Below, piece by piece: positions 1-13,520 of a stretch of DNA of 64,000 nt. Both the position numbers and the translations under genes were made by a program. Location of the stretch: contig CM047425.1 in NCBI GenBank assembly GCA_026168455.1, positions 40,878,711-40,942,710 of the forward strand, read 5' to 3'. Under the pieces are notes generated by a model, which searched no databases, was not told where the DNA came from, and was given only the letters and a program-made list of their open reading frames with translations. The stretch is from Theocolax elegans (lineage: Eukaryota; Arthropoda; Insecta; Hymenoptera; Cerocephalidae). The first letter of the stretch is position 1; every line of letters starts with the position of its first letter.

Positions 1-688
1 ACTATACTGCTTTGTAAAATTTAGTGAACTCGTTCTAAAAATTAGTGAACTGCAAGTTTGTCTCGATTTCAAGCAAGAATATCGTAATTTTTATATGAAA
101 ATTTTTCTCCGTGTAAGAAATGTTTATCACAAAAAAAAACTTTTGTTTACCTTCTAATTGTTTTTGAAAATGTATATTGTACGTACTATGTATGTAAACA
201 AGTCAATCGAAAAATTCAATCAATTTTTTACCCATTTGGCTAAATTTATTTTTATAGTAACTTTTTCATATATTCTAGTTGTGTCGAGGTATTATAAGCT
301 TTACCTATTATAATATAATAGTATTAACATACTATTTAGTATGAATTAATTCATATTTTCTGTAGTACACTTTACAGAAAAATTTTTACCTACCAAAAAA
401 ATCAGGAGAAAAAGAATGATTTTTTGATGTGTTGGTTAATAATCTTAATGAAAAGCTTTCTGCCTTGCCATATAAGAAATCCCAAGCTGTGCTTATTTAG
501 TTACTACATTGCAAGTTTTTATTAACGCAACTCGATCTAACGATTTGTTCACGATGTATTAAGTGAAAACTTTTATATATATTTTTAGAAACTGTTTAAT
601 ATAATCTATTCTCTTACAGAAACTACATTTTCATCCTAAGTATTTAAAAAACTTATCATTTATTATATTAAATTTCTAACATCAAGTT

Positions 689-1705
689 TGTGACATGGCA
701 ATTTGTAATGCATGTCACTTATAGACAATATTCGTTGGTTATAAGGAAGCATTCCAAAGTCCCGTGACTTATAGGGAATAAAGAAGCATTCACTCGGAAT
801 CTAGCTAAGCCAGACCGTGAAGAAAGAGCTCGGACTTTTAGTTATTGACATGCGCACACACACAAACACTATTACAGAAAATATCCTAATTCCTTTGAAA
901 ACCTTGCAGCTCCTTAAAAATCCTTTTAGCACCTTGGTAGTCCTTCTAGCTCTTTGAAAGTCTAGCTTTGAAGATGATGCCCAGCTATGTATAACGCCGA
1001 GCTGTACCAAGTCCGTATATTATTGTACTCGAGCTTCTACCAGTAAACCGCACTTAAAATAGATATTAAAAACAAGGACAAATTCGACATTAATTTGAGT
1101 TTAATATAAGGAACAATTATCGCTTGTTTGGTTTTCAAGTTGTTCCTGTATACGTTATTAATGTCGAGCTTCCAGAATGGCATGTTGATTGTAAGGTGCG
1201 AGAAGGAGAGAGAGAGAGAAAGAGAGAAGTTGCGCTATACACACAGTATACGCGCGTCGGATCGGCCGAGTCAAGCGGACGAGATGGGACTGTTGTGTCA
1301 AGCGCATGCGCGCGGACTCGCTGCTCGGCTCAACACGACGAACTCGGTGATTCCGAGTCGGGCCGTCGAACGAGACGTGTAGTTTTACCTCGCATAATTA
1401 ATTATTACCGAGAGTGATTATATTTTAATTAATTGTTTAATTCGAGCATCTGCAGGTGAGAGTTCCTGCCTAACTCCCTGTTTCCAGCTTCCCGTCAAGC
1501 TGTGATTGTGCGTGTGTGTGCGGTAATCGCGTAGAATAAAAGATATAAATTTTGCCGCGTGAACGCGGCTGGCGACCGTGACTAATTGTTCATTGATTTG
1601 GTGTATTATTATTATTTTAATTATATTAAAGTTCTAGCTTGACTAAAAGTGTTGTTATTTTATTGTATGGGAGCCGTTCACCCTGATCCCCAGTGAACGT
1701 GTTTT
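689..1705. mobile_element. Solo LTR-like insertion with 5-bp target duplication
   Basis: This 1,017-bp block interrupts only the left arm of the palindrome. It is flanked by aagtt on both sides (684-688 and 1706-1710). It starts TGTGACATGG and carries an AATAAA-type signal (agaataaaag near 1533). Its last ~170 bp (gcggctggcg..., then ccccagtgaacg) resemble the end of the LTR at 50287-51854 (gcggctggcg..., ccccagcgtaaacg). The terminus is not a clean CA, so the 3' end is eroded or the family assignment is imprecise. The small ORFs at 1124-1417 are not convincing. Confidence 0.5.
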
Positions 1706-2970
1706 AAGTTTTATGAATAGAAAGTATTTTGAAATAACACCTTCCACGAAGGTGTGAGAATACGCTAGTATAATGATAGTTGTTAACTGATAAAATAAAT
1801 ATTTTCATTTCTTGCTTCTATCTTTTTTTCTACTTAGAAAAACTTCAAATGTTCAACAACTTAAAATTTGGTATTAAAAAGTAGATAAATTGTTATTAAG
1901 AAGTTGTTTGAATAGAAAGCACTGAAATGAAGCGGAATAACCGACAAGTATTTTGTACCACATTGTAAATCTAATATTTAACTTTAATTATTAAGAATAA
2001 GATCAAACCATAATCACCGTATTCGCAAAAAGTTACTGCAATTGAAAGTACTGAAATCAAAATAAAATTGTCAAGTATTTTGCGCTACATAATAATAAAT
2101 AAATGTCTTAAATATTATTTACCAATCTATTTTTTGTGCCATAGCAGTCTTAAGGTTATATAATCAAATAAATTTCAATCAATGTATGTAATTAAAATAA
2201 ATAAAATAATATAACTTCATATGTAAAATTTTAGTAAAATTTATATGATAAATGTGTAGTATTTATTTGCAATCTGTTTAATTATGTGTGCTAACGGTTT
2301 TTGAATCTAGAGTTAAAAATTCATGATATCTTATTTGCAACTAAAACTTATTTCGTAAACATTTCTAAGTGAGTAAATGTTGTCTAACAAAAGACGTGAG
2401 ATTAGTTTTTTGAATAGTAAGTAAATTAAATAAAAATAAATACTTATATTTAAATTTTATTATAGAATTGATTCGATAAAAATTACATTATTTTCTATAA
2501 AGTATATATCTTAATAAGATATTTGGTATTCAAATAAACAGAAATCGTATCTATTGTCTAAAATAAAAAATTATTTCTACATTTCAAACTTCCATCAAGG
2601 AAGTGTCTTTTATTTATTCTTATAAACTAGGATAATACTTGCGCCACCCGTCTGCTAAGTGTTTTCAGGCACTATTTCTTAATTTTGTAATTCATTTGAA
2701 TTTTATAATTTGGTTACAACAATTACCAAGTTGTGAGAAATTTATTTGATAAGAGCATTTTTATTTTTATTAATTATTTTTTTAATAAATAATTATATGT
2801 ATACAGGTCATAAAAAGTTAATTATTGTTTTAAAATTTATGAGCGTAACTCGAACTAACAGTTTGTTCACGATGTATTAAGTGATAAATACTAAGACGAG
2901 TGTGTAAGTAATTTTATGTACCAGTGGGTATAAAATGCGTTTTTTACTCACTCACGCGTTTTTTTTTTCA

Positions 2971-3022
2971 CCACCCAAGGATATGCGTGGATGAATATGA
3001 ATACACGCATATTCTTGGGTGG
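2971..3022. repeat. Hairpin at the palindrome centre
   Basis: CCACCCAAGGATATGCGTG at 2971-2989 pairs with its near-perfect inverse at 3004-3022 around a 14-nt loop. It sits in the unpaired centre of the 4.7-kb palindrome. Confidence 0.7.
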
Positions 3023-4865
3023 CGAATTTGTGAAAATAACACTAGTGACTGCCCTTAAGCACTTAGCAGACGGGTGGCGCAAGTATTATCCTAGTTTATA
3101 AGAATAAATAAAAGACACTTCCTTGATGGAAGTTTGAAATGTAGAAATAATTTTTTATTTTAGACAATAGATACGATTTCTGTTTATTTGAATACCAAAT
3201 ATCTTATTAAGATATATACTTTATAGAAAATAATGTAATTTTTATCGAATCAATTCTATAATAAAATTTAAATATAAGTATTTATTTTTATTTAATTTAT
3301 TTACTATTCAAAAAACTAATCTCACGTCTTTTGTTAGACAACATTTACTCACTTAGAAATGTTTACGAAATAAGTTTTAGTTGCAAATAAGATATCATGA
3401 ATTTTTAACTCTAGATTCAAAAACCGTTAGCACACATAATTAAACAGATTGCAAATAAATACTACACATTTATCATATAAATTTTACTAAAATTTTACAT
3501 ATGAAGTTATATTATTTTATTTATTTTAATTACATACATTGATTGAAATTTATTTGATTATATAACCTTAAGACTGCTATGGCACAAAAAATAGATTGGT
3601 AAATAATATTTAATACATTTATTTATTATTATGTAGCGCAAAATACTTGACAATTTTATTTTGATTTCAGTACTTTCAATTGCAGTAACTTTTTGCGAAT
3701 ACTGTGATTATGGTTTGATCTTATTCTTAATAATTAAAGTTAAATATTAGATTTACAATGTGGTACAAAATACTTGTCGGTTATTCCGCTTCAGTTCAGT
3801 GCTTTCTATTCAAACAACTTCTTAATAACAATTTATCTACTTTTTAATACCAAATTTTAAGTTGTTGAACATTTTAAGTTTTTTTAAGTAGAAAAAAAGA
3901 TAGAAGCAAGAAATGAAAATATTTATTTTATCAGTTAACAACTATCATTATACTTGCGTATTCTCACACCTTCGTGGAAGGTGTTATTTCAAAATACTTT
4001 CTATTCATAAAACTTGATGTTAGAAATTTAATATAATAAATGATAAGTTTTTTAAATACTTAGGATGAAAATGTAGTTTCTGTAAGAGAATAGATTATAT
4101 TAAACAGTTTCTAAAAATATATATAGAAGTTTTCACTTAATACATCGTGAACAAATCGTTAGATCGAGTTGCGTTAATAAAAACTTGCAATGTAGTAACT
4201 AAATAATCACAGCTTGGGATTTCTTATATGGCAAGGCAGAAAGCTTTTCATTAAGATTATTAACCAACACATCAAAAAATCATTCTTTTTCTCCTGATTT
4301 TTTGGTAGGTAAAAATTTTTCTGTAAAGTGTACTACAGAAAATATGAATTAATTCATACTAAATAGTATGTTAATACTATTATATTATAATAGGTAAAGC
4401 TTATAATACCTCGACACAACTAGAATATATGAAAAAGTTACTATAAAAATAAATTTAGACAAATGGGTAAAAAATTGATTGAATTTTTCGATTGACTTGT
4501 TTACATACATAGTACGTACAAGCATATATACATTTTCAAAAACAATTAGAAGGTAAACAAAAGTTTTTTTTTGTGATAAACATTTCTTACACGGAAAAAA
4601 ATTTTCATATAAAAATTACGATATTCTTGCTTGAAATCGAGACAAACTTGCAGTTCACTAATTTTTAGAACGAGTTCACTAAATTTTACAAAGCAGTATA
4701 GTAATTTTTATTACGACTGAAAGAAAGAAAAATTTATTTTTCGACGGCTCCCGTGCCATCTTTTTTTTTATTTTATACATATAGAATTATTCAGATATAT
4801 TATTATTTACATACACTTAAACTGAAATATAAATTGAATAATAAATTATTTTAATGAAAAAAACT

Positions 4866-4946
4866 TTGGATCATCCGACACCGGGATTCGATCCTGGGAC
4901 CCTCCGCGTCAAAATCGAGCACGTTACCGCTGCGCCATCAACCTTT
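4866..4946 (-). other. tRNA-like sequence (tRNA pseudogene or SINE head)
   Basis: On the minus strand TGGCGCAGCGG (4927-4937) fits a pol III A box. GGATCGAATCC (4884-4894) is one base from the B-box consensus, at tRNA-like spacing. The T arm looks plausible, but the anticodon stem pairs over only three bases and the acceptor stem is imperfect. I therefore do not call a functional tRNA. No A-rich tail or target duplication is obvious. Confidence 0.4.
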
Positions 4947-5279
4947 CCATTGTTTAACTTCGAATCGTCGTTATAAGCTACATGTCGCTCAAAGGATGCG
5001 CGAACTTTATTAACATTTATTGCATTATCCCGTTGTTAATATCAATTAAAAAACCAGTCGGTTTGTAATTAATATGGTTACAATTCTGTCGATTCAGATT
5101 AGTCAAATGCGTTAATTAATTGCATAAATTCGAATAATAAGCCAGCTAACCTAACAGTTTCGTTTGAGAATAGTAATTATTTACAGTAAAATGGGAATTC
5201 ACAGAAAAATGCTTATTTTAGATATATTTCTAAATATAATTTGTTATTAATATTACAAATAATATATATTTATTATAAT

Positions 5280-7464
5280 CCCCGTTGAAAAAGTTCCTAT
5301 TGATTCAGTATTGATTCTGTGATGAAATCATTATGGAATTAATAAAAAATAGCTACTGATATTGATCAAAATCAATTCTGACTCAGTAGTAAGTTCTCAC
5401 CAAAACGCAAAACTGATTTCTTACTGAATTATTACAAAATCAGTAATGAATCAATGTTGTATCATTATGGAATCAGTACTGTATCAATTTTGAAATTATT
5501 TAATTGAAGAAGGGCAATGTGCCCTTAAAAATTCAGTATTCACTCAATTCAGAATCAGTGTCAAATCAATACCCTGTTTAAAAAATTCACACTGATTCAG
5601 TACTGATTTCTCTAAAAAATAAATAAAATAAATTTTTTTAGATAATTCTCTAAAAAAAATTAGGTAAAAACAAATAAAATTCTCAAAAAAACATTAAATA
5701 AATAAAAAAAAAGTATTACACATTTTTCTGTTTATGTTAGTTATTCACCCATCCACTTATTAACCGCGGTCAATGCTGCTTAACTTTCATTATCTATCAT
5801 TTCTCAGTCTATTCTCAATGCTACATTCACAAACAGTTACAAAGATAATAAAAACATATTTGTAGACATTTCAAAAAGCCCAGCTAGATATTATTTTAAT
5901 GGTATTAATTTTAATGGAATAAACATATTTTTAAACAAATATATAGTAATATATGGCAGCAATTTCATATTAATTGTAACTAGGCTTTTTATAAATATGT
6001 TTTCATTATCTTATTGTAACTGTTTGTGAATGTAGCAGATAGAAGATAGTAAATCATGCAATAGAAAATACTAAAATCAGTATGGAATTAGTAATAACAT
6101 CTCTTTAAGGTTATAATATTTAACATTTCAAGTACATATATTTCATTAATCCAATTGTTAAATATCTAAAAGACCTTTTACAAAGGTGTAAAAATTCGAA
6201 AGTATGATGCAATTTCGATTACACTTTAGCAATTCTTATCTTACTTTATACAAACTTACTGCAATAGAAAATACTGAAATCAAAATGAAATCATCAAGTT
6301 TTCTGCTAAAAAATTTAGCTGTACATTTACTCAAAAAGTATTAACCAAAATTTATTTCATAATTGTTAGCCCTGGCGTATCTTACATCAATAAATAATTA
6401 ATATAATATTAATAATAATACTCTTTTGTGCATATTAATTTCTCCATATGTATTAAAACGTAAATATCTCTTTTTTATTGGTTTAAAATTATTTTTTGTA
6501 TTTTAGTTTAAACCAATAAAATAGAGATATTTACGTTTTAATACATTATGGAGAAATTAATATCGTACAAATGAATGAATATTACTTCCATACTGATTTT
6601 AGTATTTTCTATTGCATAATTTACTATCTTCTATCTGCTACATTCACAACAGTTACAATAAGATAATGAAAACATATTTGTAGACGTTTCAAAAAGCCTA
6701 GTTACAATTAATATGAAATTGCTGCAATATATTACTAAATATATATTGTTCTTCTAATATGTTACCGATATGTACATTAAAATTTTAACTTGTATGAAAT
6801 TGTCCATATTTTTAAAAATATGTTTATTCCTATAAATTAATACCATTAAAATAAATTCTAATTGGGTTTTTTGAAATGTCTACAAATATGTTTTTATTAT
6901 CTTTGTAACTGTTTGTGAATGTAGCATTGAGAATAGACTGAGAAATGATAGATAATGAAAGTTAAGCAGCATTGACCGCGGTTAATAAGTGGATGGGTAA
7001 ATAACTAACATAAACAGAAAAATGTGTAATACTTTTTTTTATTTATTTAATGTTTTTTTGAGAATTTTATTTGTTTTTACCTAATTTTTTTTAGTGAATT
7101 ATCTAAAAAAATTTATTTTATTTATTTTTTAGAGAAATCAGTACTGAATCAGTGTGAATTTTTTAAACAGGGTATTGATTTGACACTGATTCTGAATTGA
7201 GTGAATACTGAATTTTTAAGGGCACATTGCCCTTCTTCAATTAAATAATTTCAAAATTGATACAGTACTGATTCCATAATGATACAACATTGATTCATTA
7301 CTGATTTTGTAATAATTCAGTAAGAAATCAGTTTTGCGTTTTGGTGAGAACTTACTACTGAGTCAGAATTGATTTTGATCAATATCAGTAGCTATTTTTT
7401 ATTAATTCCATAATGATTTCATCACAGAATCAATACTGAATCAATAGGAACTTTTTCAACGGGG
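5280..7464. repeat. Long inverted-repeat element with CCCCGTTGAAAAAG termini
   Basis: The element begins ccccgttgaaaaagttccta and ends with the exact inverse. The outer ~580 bp of each arm (5280-5860 and 6890-7464) match closely. A second pair of matching blocks lies further in, around 5860-6110 and 6590-6890. The core at about 6430-6565 is a further ~60-bp-arm hairpin. The outer arms are crowded with variants of tgattcagta/tactgaatca in both orientations, which may be subterminal transposase-binding repeats. No transposase is present. Flanks (ataat and attttt) give no clear target duplication. Confidence 0.8.
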
Positions 7465-7569
7465 ATTTTTGAATACATACAGTTTATACCTGGCACCACG
7501 ACAATTAATTGTTGACAACAAAATTAATTATCGGTTGTGCAATTGTAATAATTAATGGTAAAATGTATG

Positions 7570-7602
7570 TTGTCACGTGAGTTCAGAGAACTCGCGTGAC
7601 AA
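7570..7602. repeat. Perfect-arm hairpin
   Basis: TTGTCACG and GAGTTC pair with GAACTC and CGTGACAA around the triplet AGA, with one opposed mismatch. It is followed at once by an ACGT-type microsatellite. Confidence 0.6.
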
Positions 7603-7616
7603 ATGTATAAGAAGTT

Positions 7617-7655
7617 GTACGTACGTACGTACGTACGTACGTACGTACGTATGTA
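7617..7655. repeat. (ACGT)n microsatellite
   Basis: Tandem tacg units, self-complementary. An apparent ORF across it is an artefact of the repeat. Confidence 0.9.
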
Positions 7656-9499
7656 CGCACGCAGACTACGGAAACTTCCAAGCCAAAAAACTAATAAAAA
7701 ACGACTCTTTAAAACATTTGTAATAGTGGTAAATTTACCCTTGTATCAATGCGATTACAATGGACTCATAAAAAATGACATTCACTAAATATTTTTTACA
7801 GTATAAGGGGTTTTTTACAGAAAAATTCACAATTTCACTTATAAAATTTTAATATTATGTAGATATTATTTATTGTTGTAAGACATGGCAGGGCTAAAAA
7901 TTATCAAATGAATTTTGTGTAGTATAGTTTTCTAAAAGAAATCTGTTATTTTTCAACAAACGTACTTGTCGATTCTTTTTTGATTTCAGTACTTTCTATT
8001 GCAGAAACTTTGTGCATAAAAATTAGATATTTAACTATTAGATAACAATTTTAATAATGTGATTGGAATAGTACCATACTTGCTAATTTGTACACCTTCG
8101 TAGATAGTAGTTCGAAGGTGCTTTCGATATTTAACGATTGGATTTTATGTATTACATAAGATTAGTTAAAATAAAAAAAACAATTAAAGTAAGTAAATTA
8201 TGTAGGGTATATACTTTTCTAAAATTTTTTTTGTTTTTCAACAGAAATACTTGGCGATTTCATTTTGGTTGATTTCAGTACTTTCTAATGAATATAATAT
8301 ACATGTGTGTGACAACATCAAAATGTGTGCTGATGGGAATTGAACCTTATGTATCTAAGGATATAAATACTCGATCATTTATAAGCGACTTTGAATAGAA
8401 AATTTTGTTGAAAAGCAAAATACAATTGAAGCAATTTTTTTTATTATTAAGTATATCACTTGTTACCGTACTACTGCTGTATGTATATCTAATATTAAAT
8501 TTTAATATTTTCTTACCAAATAGAAGTGAACAATTAATATTTCAATTCAGTAGATGTGAACTTTTCAAACTTTTTCCTTACAAATATATTATTATTTTTA
8601 TGCATAGTAAGATTATCATTGTGAAACATTTTTAATGTGTATATTTTTTTTAATAAAGTTGTAAACAGAAAAATATTATGATTATTTATTAATTGTTTAA
8701 TTTAAGCTTTTACATTCCAACAAAATTTTCTATTTATAAATTTTGGTTCCGTGTATGTAAACGTTAAAAACTATTAGCCAATAGATTCCTAATTACAAAT
8801 TGTAAAACAAAGTTACAACTTGGTACAAAGTGGTATTGAGTACACATTATTTGCATTGATAATATTGCCTTTGTTATAAGGAATAAAAATTAATTTATTC
8901 AAGTGTTGTTAAGTTGAAAATTTTATATTTTATTGACATGTATATAATAACAATTTTTGAAAAGATAATTATCGTACGTTGTAACTACTGTAATATGTAA
9001 TATACATTAATTATGTAATACATTGTTATCAAATGTACTCTCACTTACATTTTTATTTACTCCGTTTAGTTTGGTAATATAAAGTTGAACTAAAAGAGAT
9101 CTAATTACTGGCTAGCTGTGATTAATATCTCTAAACAGCAAACCATCAATTTAATAAAGGAACTTATTTTTTATATAAATAAGAGAATGGTACTGCATTG
9201 AGTTTATATAACTATAAGAATACCTATAAAAATATTGTATACATTACATCTTACATAAATTATGCAAAACCATTTGATAAAATAAAAATTATTAGAATAA
9301 TACCAAAAAGTTATGTATTTCCATTCCATCATTGAAATTGTACGCTTCATTGTATACTCCTTGCAATTAAAAATTACAAAGAAAAATAAATCTATCAATT
9401 ATAACATATATTTGCAAACATTTATCAGTAAATAATAATGCAATGCTTTTAAGAATATTTTTAATAAAATTAGTTGTGGATAGTCGCTCTCCATTATTT
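7656..9499. other. Non-coding stretch, no assignable gene
   Basis: AT-rich with only short chance ORFs. Near 7980 and 8270 it carries gatttcagtactttct blocks that also occur inside the palindromes at 1-4702 and 5280-7464, so it includes degraded members of those families. Near 8092-8120 a small caccttcg...cgaaggtg hairpin echoes those in the palindrome arms (1740, 3970). Confidence 0.5.
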
Positions 9500-9775
9500 T
9501 ATTTTGGTTTTTTAAGCGATCTTGTAGGGCAATTAACAGGATGTAGAATAAATTTAACACCTTTTTTTTATTAAAAATTGCGACGTTTCGTCTGATTATA
9601 TTTTCAGACCTCTTTAGGCACAATATTGAAATTAAGTTAAGCTCAACATCGAGCCATGTAAAACGGACATTCCGTATAAATATAAAATATATACATCAAA
9701 AAATGCTAAATTTATTCAACATTCTGTGAATTGCCCTACAAGATCGTTTAAAAAACCAAAAAAAAAAATTTAATA
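9500..9775 (-). repeat. Penelope-like terminal motif with degenerate hammerhead-like core
   Basis: Two inverted arms (tttaagcgatcttgtagggc near 9511 and its inverse near 9730) flank a centre that reads, on the minus strand, a GTCTGA/TCAGAC stem followed directly by GAAACGTC. This layout recalls the decayed hammerhead motifs reported in Penelope-like retroelements. The CUGAUGA box has become CUAAAGA, so activity is not expected. The same motif recurs in copy 2 (about 11362-11635). No Penelope reverse transcriptase or GIY-YIG domain is present. The short minus-strand ORF across the motif is incidental. Confidence 0.4.
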
Positions 9776-9992
9776 AAATTGTTCTTTACAAATATTTTTT
9801 CTTAAACACTAGTAATTTTTCTATTTATTTACAGTTACACTTTTCTTTTGCTTTTCAGTCCTTTATTCACTTTCTTTTTGAATTCGTCAATGCCAATATC
9901 ACCTTTTCGCTTAACGGGGTGTCATAGATAATATTTATCGTCCCTACCTTATCGGCAATCGCGATTATCAGTAATAAATTTGTAAATAAAAG

Positions 9993-10248
9993 GGTATGTG
10001 ATAAAATAAGAGAAGACGCGCCTTCGTTTGTCAATAATCTAATTATGTGCTGAATTTGAAATTGAAATATAATTGCGTTTTCGAGAAAAGTCTTACCAAA
10101 AATGTGAACCAAACCTCAACGAAGTGAAAAGATTTGATAGTTTTGGTAAGAATTTTCTCGAAAACGCAATAATATTTTAATCTAAAAATCAGCACACAGT
10201 TAGATTATCGATAAACGAAGGCGCCTCTTCTGTTATTTTTCACATACC
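9993..10248. mobile_element. Inverted-repeat MITE in tandem copy 1
   Basis: The ends ggtatgtg and cacatacc are inverse. The arms of roughly 100-120 bp include a GCGCCTTCGTTT block and a TTTTCGAGAAAA block, paired across a ~40-bp loop. It has no coding capacity. The ORF of 81 residues on the minus strand simply crosses the arm. Confidence 0.7.
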
Positions 10249-10281
10249 GTAATACTTTTTTATTAATTAATCATCAAAAAT

Positions 10282-11105
<824 letters not shown>

Positions 11106-11853
11106 GAGAAGAAATCGCCCGAAAAATCAATACCAATTTTAGTAGAACGTTAAATGTATATACCAGTGTTTATTTTCAACTGCTAGAGTTTTCTTCTCTC
11201 TGTGTGAAAGAACTATTTATAACATTTTAGCGGCATATAAATAAAAACCTGTTTCTTCCATTTCTCCCGTAATTCGTTATTTGCACACTCTTTCAAAATT
11301 TGCGTTTTAATCCATAATATATACAATTTATTTTTCTCTTCAGTTACAGTGCCCATATATTTATTTTGATTTTTTAAGCGATCTTGTAGGGCAATTAACA
11401 GGATGTAGAATAAATTTAACACCTTTTTTTTATTAAAAATTGCGACGTTTCGTCTGATTATATTTTCAGACCTCTTTAGGCACAATATTGAAATTAAGTT
11501 AAGCTCAACATCGAGCCATGTAAAACGGACATTCCGTATAAATATAAAATATATACATCAAAAAATGCTAAATTTATTCAACATTCTGTGAATTGCCCTA
11601 CAAGATCGTTTAAAAAACCAAAAAAAAAATTTAATAAAATTGTTCTTTACAAATATTTTTTCTTAAACACTAGTAATTTTTCTATTTATTTACAGTTACA
11701 CTTTTCTTTTGCTTTTCAGTCCTTTATTCACTTTCTTTTTGAATTCGTCAATGCCAATATCACCTTTTCGCTTAACGGGGTGTCATAGATAATATTTATC
11801 GTCCCTACCTTATCGGCAATCGCGATTATCAGTAATAAATTTGTAAATAAAAG

Positions 11854-12109
11854 GGTATGTGATAAAATAAGAGAAGACGCGCCTTCGTTTGTCAATAATC
11901 TAATTATGTGCTGAATTTGAAATTGAAATATAATTGCGTTTTCGAGAAAAGTCTTACCAAAAATGTGAACCAAACCTCAACGAAGTGAAAAGATTTGATA
12001 GTTTTGGTAAGAATTTTCTCGAAAACGCAATAATATTTTAATCTAAAAATCAGCACACAGTTAGATTATCGATAAACGAAGGCGCCTCTTCTGTTATTTT
12101 TCACATACC
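11854..12109. mobile_element. Inverted-repeat MITE in tandem copy 2
   Basis: Duplicate of the element at 9993-10248, with the same ggtatgtg/cacatacc ends. Confidence 0.7.
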
Positions 12110-12141
12110 GTAATACTTTTTTATTAATTAATCATCAAAAT

Positions 12142-12965
<824 letters not shown>

Positions 12966-13079
12966 GAGAAGAAATCGCCCGAAAAATCAATACCAATTTT
13001 AGTAGAACGTTAAATGTATATACCAGTGTTTATTTTTCAACTGCTAGAGTTTTCTTCTCTCTGTGTGAAAGAACTATTT

Positions 13080-13510
13080 ATAACATTTTAGCGGCATATA
13101 AATAAAAACCTGTTTCTTCCATTTCTCCCGTAATTCGTTATTTGCACACTCTTTCAAAATTTGCGTTTTAATCCATAAATATATACAATTTATTTTTCTC
13201 TTCAGTTACAGTGCCCATATATTTATTTTGATTTTTATAAACAAATTCATTCCTTAAATAACCTTCTGTTTCTAATAAATACATACTTGTTTACTTTAAA
13301 TATTGTTTTATATAAATATACATTATCTACTCACTTGTATATCCATACAATTTTGAAATATTAATTTAAAAAATATTTAAATTAAATGCTCCTAAAATAA
13401 TAGTTTTTGAAAATCTTTTCAAATGTAATTCGTATTGTATATTTCACATATGGATATTTGGAAAAGTGGATGTTATACTTGATTAATATTTATTTTATCT
13501 TGTTTTTTTT
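13080..13510. repeat. Dispersed non-coding repeat, copy a
   Basis: Starts near acattttagcggcatataaa. Shares long blocks with 17805-18315 and 19370-19720, including the cacatatggatatttggaaa block that also occurs near 18265 and 21685. The part before 13222 belongs to the tandem unit, so the KRR1 copy is embedded in this family or joined to it. No coding signal. Confidence 0.6.
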
Positions 13511-13520
13511 TATTTTATAA

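Larger units (their letters stand above)
1..4702. repeat. Giant palindrome (fold-back element), ~1.64-kb arms
   Basis: The first bases (actatactgctttgtaaaa) reappear inverted at 4683-4702, and the match runs inward to about 2661 on the left and 3060 on the right. Removing the 1-kb insertion at 689-1705 makes both arms about 1.64 kb, with only scattered differences. The central loop is roughly 400 bp. It contains a short third copy of an arm motif (gtttgttcacgatgtattaa) and its own 19-bp hairpin. No coding sequence is seen. The left end coincides with the window edge, so a target duplication cannot be checked. It could be a fold-back DNA transposon, or an inverted duplication of a local segment. 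Confidence 0.85.

Noticed and set aside
1124..1417. Overlapping plus-strand ORFs of 97 and 84 residues
   Set aside because: They lie inside the LTR-like insertion, over an (AG)n tract, and show no family resemblance.
8325..8390. gggaattgaacc resembling a tRNA T arm
   Set aside because: No A box at proper spacing and no cloverleaf could be drawn.
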